A DNA stretch of 64,000 nt from UBA6814 sp040753075 (GTDB lineage: Bacteria; Desulfobacterota; Desulfovibrionia; Desulfovibrionales; Desulfovibrionaceae): contig JBFMHA010000007.1 of NCBI GenBank assembly GCA_040753075.1, forward strand, positions 1 to 64,000, given 5' to 3'. Under the pieces are notes generated by a model that searched no databases, was not told the origin of the DNA, and worked only from the letters and a program-made list of their open reading frames with translations. The number at the start of each line of letters is the position of its first letter. Position 1 is the stretch's first letter. Both the position numbers and the translations under genes were made by a program. Positions 24,649 to 33,683 of the stretch are shown piece by piece.

Positions 24649-26577
24649 TCAGGGCTCGGGAAACACCCAGGTCCCGGCCCCGTAAGGCGGCAGGTCAGCG
24701 CTCCAGGCCGATTCCCCGGTAGGGACGGGAAGGGGAGCGCCGTTCAGGGCCGCGGGGGGCGGGCCCGGAAGCGGGCGGCGCACCGTGAGCCGGGCCGGGG
24801 CGGCCCGGGGGTTGGCGAAGACCAGGACCAGCCGGCCGTCCAGGGCCGCGGTGCGGGTGAGGACCGGGCCGTCCGCGAGCAGGGCCGCGGGAGCCTCCCA
24901 ACTCGCCAGCAGGAGCGGCCCCAGTTCGGCCAGTTCGGCGTTGAGGGCGCCGATGCTCTCCCAGAGCGGACTCTCGGGCAGGTGCCAGTGGGTGCGCGCC
25001 GGGTTGGCGGGCATGCCTGCGGCCAGGGGTTCGAACGTGGCGTAGGCGTAGTACATGACGCCCGCGGCTCCGGCGGTCAGGGCTGCGTATGCCTGGGCCC
25101 GGACCTGGTCCGGGGTGGGCGCGAAGCCCCTCCAGCGCTCGGTGTCCGCGGTGAAGAGCTGGGGGACCGCGATGACCGCGGCCTGCGGGTCTCCGGCCAG
25201 ATGGACCGTCCGGCAGATGCGCACAGACTCGGCGGCCAGGCTCACGTCGCTGCGGGGGCCGTCCACGGGGTAGGGGTCGCTGAGCACCAGGTCCGCGAAG
25301 CGGTGCGGGCCGAAGCCGGCGCAGGCGTTGTCCGCCGCGGCCAGCACCGGTCGCAGCGGGTCCGCGGCCTTGAGTCGGCGGAAGGCGGCCGCTGCCCGGG
25401 GCGCGGCGTCCGCAGTGGGCTCGTCCCAGGCGTACCAGCCCAGGGCGTTGGGTTCGGCCCGTTGCGCGGCCAGGGCCTCGGGCCCGGCGCCGCCCAGCTC
25501 CGACACCACCAGGAGCCCGTGCCGCGCCGCGGCCCGGTGGAACTCCGGCGAGGCCGGGGTCCAGGAGTGGTGCACGGTGTTGAAGCCGCGAGCGGCCAGG
25601 GAGGCGAGCATGGCCTCCCGGTCCGGGGCCTGGGTTCCGCCGGCGGAGGCGGGCTCGGCCGCCAGGCGCTCCAGCACCGGGTCCGAGGCGTGGAAGATGC
25701 CGATGGGAAAGAAGGGCGCGCCGTCCCTGGACAGGCGGCCGTCCGCCAGGACCGCCGGGGCCGGGACCGGCGGCGCGGCGCGCAGGGACCATACCCAAAG
25801 GCCCCGGCCGCGGCTCTCCGCGGCCGAGAGCTGGTACTCGCCGGCGGGAAGCGGAGGCAGGGGAAGTTCGGCCCGTCCCTGGCCGGACACCTCCGCCTCG
25901 GCCGTGGTGGTGGGGCCGCCATGCTCCCGGGGCTCCATCCGGAGATGGAATGCGGCAGTCCCCTCCCGGCTCTCCAGGTCCAGGGCCACGGCCTGCCCCG
26001 GGACGCCGGCCAGGAGGGTCCGGCTGCCGGGCCAGGCCAGCCGCGCCTCCAGGTCCGGGGCGGGGAGGGGGGCCAGGTCCAGCCCGGCCAGCTCCAGGGC
26101 GGCGTCCGGGGGCAGGTCGCCCACGACGGCCAGTTGCAGGACCGGAGTCGCCCCCTCGGGCAGTCCGGCCAGGTCGAAGACCGCCTCGGCCGTGCGGGCC
26201 TGGCCGTCGGCGGTCAGGGGCAGGATGTGGCGCACCGCGGGGATGGCCCAGCCCGGCCCGGCCGAGATCCAGGCCGCCAGGGGCAGGGCCGGCCCTGTTG
26301 CCCGGTAGGCGAACCTGAGCCGCGCCCTGCCGCGATCTGCAGCCAGTTCCGGCGCGGGCCGGTGCAGGGTGAACACGGTGAAGCCGGGGCGCGCCACGGT
26401 CAGGCGCAGTTCGCGCCCCTGGGCCGAGCCTTGCGCCGTCACCTGGCCAGGCCCGCGCAGGGCCAGGTCATGCCAGCCGGCCGGCGCGGCGCATGCCGCC
26501 AGGACCAGGGCCAGGACTCCGGCCAGGAGGAGGCTGGGCCGGACCGGGGAGCGGTCGGTGGAGGTTGCTGCAGCCAA
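24649..26577 (-). CDS. Lipoprotein with glycoside-hydrolase-like domain
   Basis: This 642-aa protein has a signal peptide with lipobox LAAC (C29). Beta-rich N-terminal domains follow (about 35-270). A TIM-barrel-like region starts at RLSRDGAPFFPIGIFHASDP and includes GFNTVHHSWTPAS and the WYAWDEPT motif, where the acid may be catalytic. The DG-PFFPIGI start and WDEP motif recall glycoside hydrolases of the GH2/GH5/GH42 superfamily. The substrate is unknown. The preceding 24388-24648 region holds nothing recognisable. Confidence 0.65.
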   Translation of the reverse strand: MAAATSTDRSPVRPSLLLAGVLALVLAACAAPAGWHDLALRGPGQVTAQGSAQGRELRLTVARPGFTVFTLHRPAPELAADRGRARLRFAYRATGPALPLAAWISAGPGWAIPAVRHILPLTADGQARTAEAVFDLAGLPEGATPVLQLAVVGDLPPDAALELAGLDLAPLPAPDLEARLAWPGSRTLLAGVPGQAVALDLESREGTAAFHLRMEPREHGGPTTTAEAEVSGQGRAELPLPPLPAGEYQLSAAESRGRGLWVWSLRAAPPVPAPAVLADGRLSRDGAPFFPIGIFHASDPVLERLAAEPASAGGTQAPDREAMLASLAARGFNTVHHSWTPASPEFHRAAARHGLLVVSELGGAGPEALAAQRAEPNALGWYAWDEPTADAAPRAAAAFRRLKAADPLRPVLAAADNACAGFGPHRFADLVLSDPYPVDGPRSDVSLAAESVRICRTVHLAGDPQAAVIAVPQLFTADTERWRGFAPTPDQVRAQAYAALTAGAAGVMYYAYATFEPLAAGMPANPARTHWHLPESPLWESIGALNAELAELGPLLLASWEAPAALLADGPVLTRTAALDGRLVLVFANPRAAPARLTVRRPLPGPPPAALNGAPLPVPTGESAWSADLPPYGAGTWVFPEP

Positions 26578-26731
26578 GGCGGCGGTCCGGCATCCTGCTG
26601 GTGGGGGTGCGTCGCTCCCGGGCGCGGGGCTCTGCGCTCCGTCCCGGGGAGTCAGGACGGCACGTTAGCAGCCCTGGCGGGGCGGGACAAGGGGGCGCCG
26701 GGATGGGGGACGCCGGAATGCGTCCGTCGGG

Positions 26732-27361
26732 TCAGTCGAAGGCCGCGGGCCGGGAGGGGTCGGCCAGGGCCGCGGCGATGTCCGCCAGGTGGCGGGGTTC
26801 GGTGCGGGGGGAGGAGAGGGGCGGCAGGGCGTCCAGGGGAAAGAAGTCCACGGCCGCGGTTTCATGGCTGGGGGTGGGGGTTCCGTCCAGGATGTCGCAG
26901 AGGAAGACGATCTTGAAGGCGTGGAAGAATTCCAGGGGCAGGCCGCGGCGGTTGGCGTCGTAGACCCCGACCACCCGGGTGGGCAGCACGTGGAGGCCGC
27001 TCTCCTCGAAGGTCTCGCGGGCCGCGGCCGAGGAGGGCGCCTCGCCCACGTCGGCCCAGCCGCCGGGCAGGGACCAGCGCATGTCCAGGCGCTCCTGGAC
27101 CAGGAGGATGCGGTTGTCCCGGATGCAGGCCGCGCGCACGTCGCATTTGACCGTGGCGTAGCCGGGCTGGAGGCTGAAGGCCGCGAGCGCGTCCGGCGCG
27201 GGCAGGCCGGCGTGGGCCGCGGTGATCTCCGCGGCCAGGTCGCGCAGCCGGGCGTAGTTCTGGCGGTCGTAGTGGCCTTCGGTGTGGTGCAGCCCGGTCT
27301 GGGCGATGGCCTGGAGAATCCGGGCCCATTCGAGCCACCGGGGGATGGGGGCGTCGGGCAT
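26732..27361 (-). CDS. NUDIX hydrolase
   Basis: This 209-aa protein has an N-terminal Nudix_hydro_N-type domain (WLEWARILQAIAQTGLHHTE, about 9-70). The NUDIX fold contains a complete box, GWADVGEAPSSAAARETFEE followed by SG, holding the metal-binding REx2EE glutamates. It hydrolyses a nucleoside diphosphate linked to another group; the substrate cannot be named. It starts 7 bp after trmFO ends and is likely co-transcribed. Confidence 0.9.
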   Translation of the reverse strand: MPDAPIPRWLEWARILQAIAQTGLHHTEGHYDRQNYARLRDLAAEITAAHAGLPAPDALAAFSLQPGYATVKCDVRAACIRDNRILLVQERLDMRWSLPGGWADVGEAPSSAAARETFEESGLHVLPTRVVGVYDANRRGLPLEFFHAFKIVFLCDILDGTPTPSHETAAVDFFPLDALPPLSSPRTEPRHLADIAAALADPSRPAAFD

Positions 27362-27368
27362 GGCCTTG

Positions 27369-28673
27369 CTAGCCTCCGAATCCGGCCTTCCAGGCGGCCA
27401 GGGCCTCGCGGCCGCGCTCGGCGTAGAGGGCCATGCGCTTGCGCTTGCCGGCGCGCCGGTTGAGCGGTGGCATGAGGCCGAACTGGACGTTGGTGGGCTG
27501 GAAGTTCCTGACCGGGGTCCGGAGATGGCCGAGCAGCGCGCCCAGGGCGGTCTCCCGCGGGGGCAGGGGGGCGTTCCGGGCCAGGTGCAGGCCCAGCCAC
27601 AGGCCGCAGGACGCGGACTCCACGTAGCCTTCCACCCCGGTTATCTGGCCGGCCAGGAAGATGCGCGGGTCGGCCCGGAGCGCCAGCTCCGGGGTGAGCA
27701 CCGCCGGCGCGTCCACGTAGGTGTTGCGGTGGATGCTGCCCAGGCGCAGGAACTCGGCGTTCTCCAGGCCCGGGATGAGGCGGAGCACCCGCTTCTGCTC
27801 CGGGTAGGTGAGCTTGGTCTGGAAGCCCACCAGGTTGAGGGCCGTGCGCTCCAGGTTCTCGGGCCGCAGCTGGACCACTGCAAACGATTGCTTGCCGGTG
27901 CGCGGGTCCTCGAGGCCCACGGGCTTGAGCGGGCCGAAGGCCAGGGTCATGTCCCCCCGCTCGGCCATGACCTCCACGGGCAGGCAGCCCTCGAAGTGGG
28001 CCTCATCCTCGAAGTCGCGGGGCTTCACCTTCTCGCCGGCCTTGAGCTCGGCCACCAGGCGCAGGTACTGGGCCTCGTCCAGGGGGCAGTTCAGGTAGTC
28101 CTTCTCCTCGGGCTTGTAGCGCGAGGCCCAGAAGCAGATGTCCTGGTTCACGCTCTCGGCGTCCACGATGGGCGCGATGGCGTCGTAGAAGGCCAGGCGG
28201 TCTTTGCCCACGCGCCGGGCCAGGTCCTCGGCCAGGGCGTCCGAGGCCAGGGGGCCGGCGGCCGCCACCACCGCGTCGGCGCCGGCCAGGTCCGGGTCGT
28301 CCAGGGAGGCCACCTCCCGGCGCACCAGGGTGATGCCCGGGTGGGACGCGAGCTTTTCGGTGATCCAGGCGGAGAACCGCTCCCGGTCCACGGCCAGGGC
28401 CTTGCCCGCGGGCACGCGGGTGGCGGCGGCCGCCGCCATGGTGAGGCTGCCCAGGGCGCGCATCTCCTCCTTGAGCAGGCCCACCGCGGTTTCCGGATCG
28501 TCGGAGCGCAGGGAGTTGGAGCAGACCAGCTCGGCCAGGCCGGGGCTCACGTGGGCCGGGGAGTAGCGGTCCGGCTTCATCTCGAAGAGGGTCACGGCCC
28601 GGCCGGCGTTGGCCAGGGCGAAGGCGCACTCGCAGCCGGCCAGGCCGGCCCCGATGACGGCGATGAAAGACAT
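27369..28673 (-). CDS. trmFO: tRNA m5U54 methyltransferase TrmFO
   Basis: This 434-aa flavoprotein methylates U54 of tRNA using methylene-tetrahydrofolate. The start MSFIAVIGAGLAGCECAFAL is the FAD-binding Rossmann motif. ELVCSNSLRSDDPETAVGLL, YLNCPLDEAQY, FEGCLPVEVMAERG and QITGVEGYVESA are TrmFO signatures; the catalytic cysteine is in FEGCLPVE. The start at 28673 excludes a long upstream shadow frame. It lies between DUF3795 and NUDIX genes in an apparent operon. Confidence 0.95.
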   Translation of the reverse strand: MSFIAVIGAGLAGCECAFALANAGRAVTLFEMKPDRYSPAHVSPGLAELVCSNSLRSDDPETAVGLLKEEMRALGSLTMAAAAATRVPAGKALAVDRERFSAWITEKLASHPGITLVRREVASLDDPDLAGADAVVAAAGPLASDALAEDLARRVGKDRLAFYDAIAPIVDAESVNQDICFWASRYKPEEKDYLNCPLDEAQYLRLVAELKAGEKVKPRDFEDEAHFEGCLPVEVMAERGDMTLAFGPLKPVGLEDPRTGKQSFAVVQLRPENLERTALNLVGFQTKLTYPEQKRVLRLIPGLENAEFLRLGSIHRNTYVDAPAVLTPELALRADPRIFLAGQITGVEGYVESASCGLWLGLHLARNAPLPPRETALGALLGHLRTPVRNFQPTNVQFGLMPPLNRRAGKRKRMALYAERGREALAAWKAGFGG

Positions 28674-28699
28674 GCGGCGTGGTTCCGTAGGGTAAGAGG

Positions 28700-29167
28700 C
28701 TAACTGTTCTTGGGCCGGGGGTAGCGCGGCCGGTCCTTGACGGTATCGTAGAAGGCTTCGGGGCCCATCTCCCGGATGGCTGCGGTGCTCGCGCGCCACA
28801 GGGCGTCCAGGTGGGACGGCAGGTTCGCCTTGGCGCAGGGGAATTCGGCGCACTCGGCGCAGTAGTCCACGCCCCGCTCCCGGGTGCAGCGGCTCACCTC
28901 GCACCCGGCGAACAGGCACTTCCCCGAGCGGCAACCGGGGCAGGCGCCGCCGTCGGCCAGGTGGTCGAGCAGGGCCGCGAAGCCAGGATATTGGGCGAAC
29001 ACCGGGTTCATCTGCGCGAACCGCTCGGCGTAGGAGGAGAAGCCGCCCATCTCCCCGCGCAGTTCGCGGGCCAGGGTCGCGATGCGGCTGTCCGGATTGG
29101 CCAGGCACTTGCCGCAGTCCAGGCCGCAGGGGGCCATGATCTCCCGGACGGGCTTGGTCATTGACAT
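28700..29167 (-). CDS. DUF3795 cysteine-rich protein
   Basis: This 155-aa protein has CGLDCGKCLAN near the N-terminus and a dense cysteine block CPGCRSGKCLFAGCEVSRC followed by YCAECAEFPC. This pattern, with at least ten cysteines, is typical of DUF3795 proteins and suggests zinc or iron-sulfur binding. The function is unknown. It heads a minus-strand operon with trmFO and the NUDIX gene and is divergent from the ABC ATPase gene 70 bp away. Confidence 0.85.
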   Translation of the reverse strand: MSMTKPVREIMAPCGLDCGKCLANPDSRIATLARELRGEMGGFSSYAERFAQMNPVFAQYPGFAALLDHLADGGACPGCRSGKCLFAGCEVSRCTRERGVDYCAECAEFPCAKANLPSHLDALWRASTAAIREMGPEAFYDTVKDRPRYPRPKNS

Positions 29168-29236
29168 TTCCTCCGATTGGCAACAGGTTCGCCAGGGCCC
29201 CCTTCCTTACACACCAACGCGTCCAAGGCAACGCCC

Positions 29237-30196
29237 ATGTCCCTGCTCGAGATCCGCGGCCTGGCCACCCACTTCTTCACCTCCGCCGGCGAGGCCCGGG
29301 CCGTGGACGGGGTGGACCTGGCCCTGGACCGGGGCGAGACCGTGGCCGTGGTGGGCGAGTCGGGCTGCGGCAAGACCATGCTGGCCCTGTCCGTGCTGCG
29401 CCTGGTGCCAGACCCGCCGGGCCGCATCGTGGCCGGGCAGGTGCGCTTCGACGGCGAGGACCTGCTGGCCCTGTCCGAGGACGGGATGCGGGCCGTCCGC
29501 GGCCGGCGCATCTCCATGATCTTCCAGGAGCCCATGACCGCCCTGAACCCGGTGTTCACCGTGGGCGAGCAGGTGGCGGAGATGCTCGTGCTGCACCGGG
29601 GCCTGGGCAAGGCGGAGGCCCTGGACGCGGCCGCGGATCTCCTGGGCCTGGTGCGCATCCCGGACGCCCGGCAGCGCCTGCGCAGCTACCCCCACGAACT
29701 GTCCGGGGGCATGCGCCAGCGCATCGTCATCGCCATGGCCCTGGCCTGCGATCCGGACCTGGTGCTGGCCGACGAGCCCACCACCGCCCTGGACGTGACC
29801 ATCCAGGCCCAGATCCTGGACCTGCTCATGGACCTCAAGGAGCGCAAGGGCGCCGCGGTGCTGCTCATCACCCACGACCTGGGCATCGTGGCCCAGACCT
29901 GCTCCCGGGCCATGGTCATGTATGCGGGCCAGGCGGTGGAGGAGGCGGGCGTGGCCGGTCTCTTCGCCGATCCCCTGCACCCCTACACCCGGGGGCTCCT
30001 GGGCTCCCTGCCCAAGCTGACCCGGCGCGGGTCGCGGCTGGCCCCCATCCCGGGCATCGTGCCCTCGCTCACCGCCCTGCCGCCGGGCTGCTCGTTCCAT
30101 CCCCGCTGCCCGCAGGCCTTCGGCCGCTGCCGGGCCGAGCGCCCGCCGCTCCTGGCCCGGGACGGCCGGCAGGTGCGCTGCTGGCTCTACGCCTGA
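29237..30196 (+). CDS. Oligopeptide ABC transporter ATP-binding protein (DppD/OppD type)
   Basis: This 319-aa ATPase has Walker A GESGCGKT, Q-loop IFQEPMTALNP, signature LSGGMRQR, Walker B DLVLADEP and H-loop LLITHDLG. The C-terminal oligo_HPY extension (PLHPYTRGLLGSLP, then CSFHPRCPQA with its cysteines) defines the dipeptide/oligopeptide family. The ATG at 29237 precedes MSLLEIRG; the upstream frame is less likely. No permease, second ATPase or binding protein lies nearby, so its partners must be encoded elsewhere. Confidence 0.9.
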   Translation: MSLLEIRGLATHFFTSAGEARAVDGVDLALDRGETVAVVGESGCGKTMLALSVLRLVPDPPGRIVAGQVRFDGEDLLALSEDGMRAVRGRRISMIFQEPMTALNPVFTVGEQVAEMLVLHRGLGKAEALDAAADLLGLVRIPDARQRLRSYPHELSGGMRQRIVIAMALACDPDLVLADEPTTALDVTIQAQILDLLMDLKERKGAAVLLITHDLGIVAQTCSRAMVMYAGQAVEEAGVAGLFADPLHPYTRGLLGSLPKLTRRGSRLAPIPGIVPSLTALPPGCSFHPRCPQAFGRCRAERPPLLARDGRQVRCWLYA

Positions 30197-30216
30197 CCGG
30201 ACCCTGGAAAAGATAA

Positions 30217-30242
30217 GGGCGCCCTCCGGCGGGAGGACGCCC
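30217..30242. terminator. Shared terminator between convergent genes
   Basis: GGGCG-CCTCC pairs with GGAGG-CGCCC around GGCGG, with one internal mismatch. On the minus strand TTATCTTTTCC follows, so it chiefly ends the chemoreceptor transcript. Confidence 0.6.
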
Positions 30243-30276
30243 CATCTGAAGCTGGCGGACCGCACGCGGCGGCCGG

Positions 30277-32244
30277 CTAGCCGTTTTCGTGCAGCATGCC
30301 CTCGATCATGGTCTTGAGCTCCGCGGCGGTGGCCGCCAGGGCCTCCACGGCCTGGGCCGAGGAGAGCATGCCGTCGCTGGTATCCCGGGCGATGCGCGTG
30401 ACCTCGTCGATGGCCCGGTTGATCTGCTCGCTGGCCGCGGACTGCTCCTCGGCCGCGGAGGCGATGGACTCCACCTGCAGGCTGGAGTCCTCCACCAGGC
30501 GGAGGATGTCCTCCTGGGCGTGGCCCGAGGAGTTGGCCAGTTCGGTGGAGCGGACCACGGCCTGGGCCGCCTCCTCCACCCGGTCGATGCTCTGCCGGGT
30601 GGCCCGCTGTATGGACTGGATGGAGGTCTCCACCTCCTTGGTGGCGGCCATGGTCTTCTCGGCCAGCTTGCGCACCTCGTCGGCCACCACGGCGAAGCCG
30701 CGGCCGGCGTCGCCGGCCCGGGCCGCCTCGATGGCCGCGTTGAGCGCCAGCAGGTTGGTCTGGTCCGCGATGTCGGTGATCACGTTCATGATCTGGCCGA
30801 TGGCGTTGACCTGGCGTCCCAGGTCCTCCATGCCGGCGCGCATGATGTCGGTCTGGGCGTTGACCTGGGCGATGGCCGCCACGGCCTGGCGCACCATGTC
30901 CGCCCCGCCCTTGGCCCTGTCCCGCGCGCCGCGGGCGTTTTCCGAGGCCCGCCCGGCGTTCTTGGCCACCTCCAGCACCGTGGCGTTCATCTGCTCCATG
31001 GCCGTGGCGGTCTCTCCCATGCGTTCGTTCTGCACCGCGGCCCCGCGCTTGACCTGGGTGATCAGGGCCGAGAGCTGCTCCGAGGACGAGGCCAGGTGCT
31101 CGGATATCTTTTCGGCCTTGCGGCCCGAGGCCACCATGCGCTCCCACATGCGCGTGGCCTTGGTCCCCTGCTCCTGGGCGTCGCGCATGGCCTTTTCGGC
31201 CCGGTCGGCGGCCTCCGTGGCCTGGCGCTCCTTGGCCTGGGTCTCGGCGATCTGGCGCTTGAGGCCCTCCACCATGCGGGACATGTCCCGGGACAGCTCC
31301 CCGAACTCGGCCACGAACACGCCCTCGGGCCTGGCCTCCAGATCGCCCGAGGCCACGGTCCGGGAGAACCGCTGCAGGGCGGTCAGGGGCCGCAGCACCG
31401 AGGTGATGGTCAGGAAGGCCAACAGGGCGGTGAGCACGGCCGCGGCCAGTTCGATGCCCATGGCCACCATGTCGGTCCGGGCCGAGATGCGGGCGTATTC
31501 CGCGGCATAATGGTCGCGCAGCGAGGTGATGATGGGCTCCATCCGGCGGGCGTTCTGGATCAGCTCCCGGTTGAGTTCGGCGAGCTTGCCCTGGTGGCTC
31601 ACGTAGGCGGCGAAGGCCTTGTCGTAGGCGTCCAGCGCCTTGCCGATGGCGGCCTTCCGGCTCTCGTCGGGCAGGTTGGCCAGGCCCTGGCGGAACTGGG
31701 CCAGGTGGTTGCGGTAGCGGTCCAGGTATTCCTGCTTGCCGCGCTCGATGTAGTTCTTCTCCTGGCGGCGCATCTGGAGCAGGACGACGGTCATGCCCAG
31801 GTCCTTGATCTCCTTGAACTCCTGCTCCACCTCCCGGCCCGCCGCGATGAACTGCCAGCGCACCCCGTCCTTTTCGGACAGGCCCACCGTGGTTTCCGTG
31901 GCGGTCATCTGGCCGAACAGGGTTTCGTACTCCTTGACCTGTTTGAGCGCCTTGTCGCACTGGTCGGCCATCTCGGGGTCGGTTTGACGAATGGCGGTGA
32001 TTCTTTCGGTCGTCCGGGCCACGTGCTCCAGGGTCCTGCCGATGTACTCGGCCTCCCGGCGCATGATGAAGTTCTTCTCCTGGCGGCGGGCCTGGAGCGC
32101 CTCCACGAAGGCTTCCTCGGCCGTGGACTTGAGGGCCAGGGCCGCCTCGGTGTGGCGCTTGCCCACGAAGGAGGCGGCGAAGACCAGGGCGAAGCCGCCC
32201 ACGGCGACGCAGAACAGGATGACGAGCTTCTGCTTCACGGACAT
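30277..32244 (-). CDS. Methyl-accepting chemotaxis protein with HBM-type sensor
   Basis: This 655-aa chemoreceptor has a TM helix at about 7-27, a long helical periplasmic sensor, a second TM near 280-300 (AMGIELAAAVLTALLAFLTI), HAMP and a signalling domain whose hairpin tip reads VITDIADQTNLLALNAAIEA. The sensor repeats the motif RRQEKNF/YI twice, as in helical bimodular (HBM) domains that bind organic acids. Start 32244 excludes a long shadow frame. Its ATG overlaps the HD-GYP gene's end by 10 bp, so the two are coupled. Confidence 0.93.
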   Translation of the reverse strand: MSVKQKLVILFCVAVGGFALVFAASFVGKRHTEAALALKSTAEEAFVEALQARRQEKNFIMRREAEYIGRTLEHVARTTERITAIRQTDPEMADQCDKALKQVKEYETLFGQMTATETTVGLSEKDGVRWQFIAAGREVEQEFKEIKDLGMTVVLLQMRRQEKNYIERGKQEYLDRYRNHLAQFRQGLANLPDESRKAAIGKALDAYDKAFAAYVSHQGKLAELNRELIQNARRMEPIITSLRDHYAAEYARISARTDMVAMGIELAAAVLTALLAFLTITSVLRPLTALQRFSRTVASGDLEARPEGVFVAEFGELSRDMSRMVEGLKRQIAETQAKERQATEAADRAEKAMRDAQEQGTKATRMWERMVASGRKAEKISEHLASSSEQLSALITQVKRGAAVQNERMGETATAMEQMNATVLEVAKNAGRASENARGARDRAKGGADMVRQAVAAIAQVNAQTDIMRAGMEDLGRQVNAIGQIMNVITDIADQTNLLALNAAIEAARAGDAGRGFAVVADEVRKLAEKTMAATKEVETSIQSIQRATRQSIDRVEEAAQAVVRSTELANSSGHAQEDILRLVEDSSLQVESIASAAEEQSAASEQINRAIDEVTRIARDTSDGMLSSAQAVEALAATAAELKTMIEGMLHENG

Positions 32245-33551
32245 TGCAGTTCTCCTTTTTTCCAACGGATGACCCCGTTCCTGACCAGGTCGAACAGGGC
32301 GCCGCAGACGTCGGGGTCGTAGGCGACCCCGCATCCGGACCGGAATTCCTCCAGAGTGAACTTGAGTCCCAGGGCCGGCCGGTACGGCCGGTGCGAGGAC
32401 ATGGCCTCCAGGGTGTCGGCCACGGCCAGGATGCGCGCCTCGGGGAGTATCTCGTCTCCGGCCAGGCCGTGGGGGTAGCCGGAGCCGTTCATGCGTTCGT
32501 GATGCTGCAGGATGATCTCGCCCACCGGGCCCGGGAAGGGGATGTCGCGCACGATTTCCCCTCCGGATTCGGGGTGCTTCTTCATCATCCCCATTTCCTC
32601 GGCCGAGAGCCTCGCGGGCTTGGCCAGGATGGCCATGGGGATGCACACCTTGCCGATGTCGTGGAGCAGGGACGCGTTGCGCAGGGCCTCCACCCGGTCC
32701 GGCTCCAGGCCCAGGCGGCCGGCCATGTGGCAGGCCAGGCGGGTGACCCGCTGCTGGTGGCCGGCGGTGTACAGGTCGCGTTTCTCGTGGGTGGCGGACA
32801 GGGACTTGACCGTCTCGTGGAGCAGGCTCTGCAGCCGGTCGTGGCTCGTGCGCAGTTCGGCCTCGGTCTGCTTGCGGCTGGAGATGTCCCGGGCGATGAC
32901 GGAAACCCCGAGCACGGCGTCGTAGCAGTCGAAGGGCGAGAAGGTGGCCGAGACCGGGAAGAGATGGCCGTCGCGGTGGCGGTGCACGGTTTCGTGCCGG
33001 GACAGGGCCAGGCCCTGGGAGGCGCGGCGCAGGACGGACCGGGAGGACTCGCGCAGGGCGGGCGGCACCAGGAGCATGAACTGCCGGCCCAGGATCTCCT
33101 CGACCGGGTAGCCGTAGATCTTTTCCGCCCCCTGGTTCCAGGTCATGATCTTGCCTTCCAGGGACACCGAGAAGATGGCGTCGTCCGAGGACTCCACGAT
33201 GGAGGCCAGGCGGCCCAACTCCTCCAGGGTGCGGCGACGCTCGGTGATGTCGGTGAGGATGAGCACCACCCCGGAGTGGTCGCTGTCCGGAGCGGTCTTG
33301 GCCATGCGCACCTTGAAGAACTTGGGCGGTCCGGAGACTGGCCGGAAGGTCTTCTCGATGACCCGGCTGGTTTCTGTGCATGATCGGAACTGCTTGAGAT
33401 CCTTGAAGAGCCAGCGGCAGAGGGTGCGGTCGAAGACCTTGGCGGGCAGGGCCGCCAGGCAGGCCTGGTTCACGTCATCCACCTGGTCGCGTTCGTCCAG
33501 GAGCACGGCGGGCGTGGGGAGGTGCTTGAAGAGAGCGAGGTAGCGATCCAT
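32235..33551 (-). CDS. PAS-PAS-HD-GYP cyclic di-GMP phosphodiesterase
   Basis: This 438-aa protein has two PAS domains (about 1-110; 115-245, with TDITERRR and ARDISSRKQ linkers) and an HD-GYP domain. LLHDIGKV, HHERMNGSGYP and ILAVADTLEAMSS are intact, so c-di-GMP hydrolysis is expected. The ATG at 33551 has GAGGAG 7 bases upstream. It is translationally coupled to the chemoreceptor downstream. Confidence 0.93.
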   Translation of the reverse strand: MDRYLALFKHLPTPAVLLDERDQVDDVNQACLAALPAKVFDRTLCRWLFKDLKQFRSCTETSRVIEKTFRPVSGPPKFFKVRMAKTAPDSDHSGVVLILTDITERRRTLEELGRLASIVESSDDAIFSVSLEGKIMTWNQGAEKIYGYPVEEILGRQFMLLVPPALRESSRSVLRRASQGLALSRHETVHRHRDGHLFPVSATFSPFDCYDAVLGVSVIARDISSRKQTEAELRTSHDRLQSLLHETVKSLSATHEKRDLYTAGHQQRVTRLACHMAGRLGLEPDRVEALRNASLLHDIGKVCIPMAILAKPARLSAEEMGMMKKHPESGGEIVRDIPFPGPVGEIILQHHERMNGSGYPHGLAGDEILPEARILAVADTLEAMSSHRPYRPALGLKFTLEEFRSGCGVAYDPDVCGALFDLVRNGVIRWKKGELQCP

Positions 33552-33683
33552 GGGCCACTCCTCTCCGCCGGCAGGGCGCGGGCGTGGGGTTGCCGGGCAG
33601 GTTAGCTTGCATGAATATTTGTTTAAAACAAAACGCCTGAAAGAAGGGGAAACCGGAAGCCGGGTGTGCATGGGGGCCTCGGC

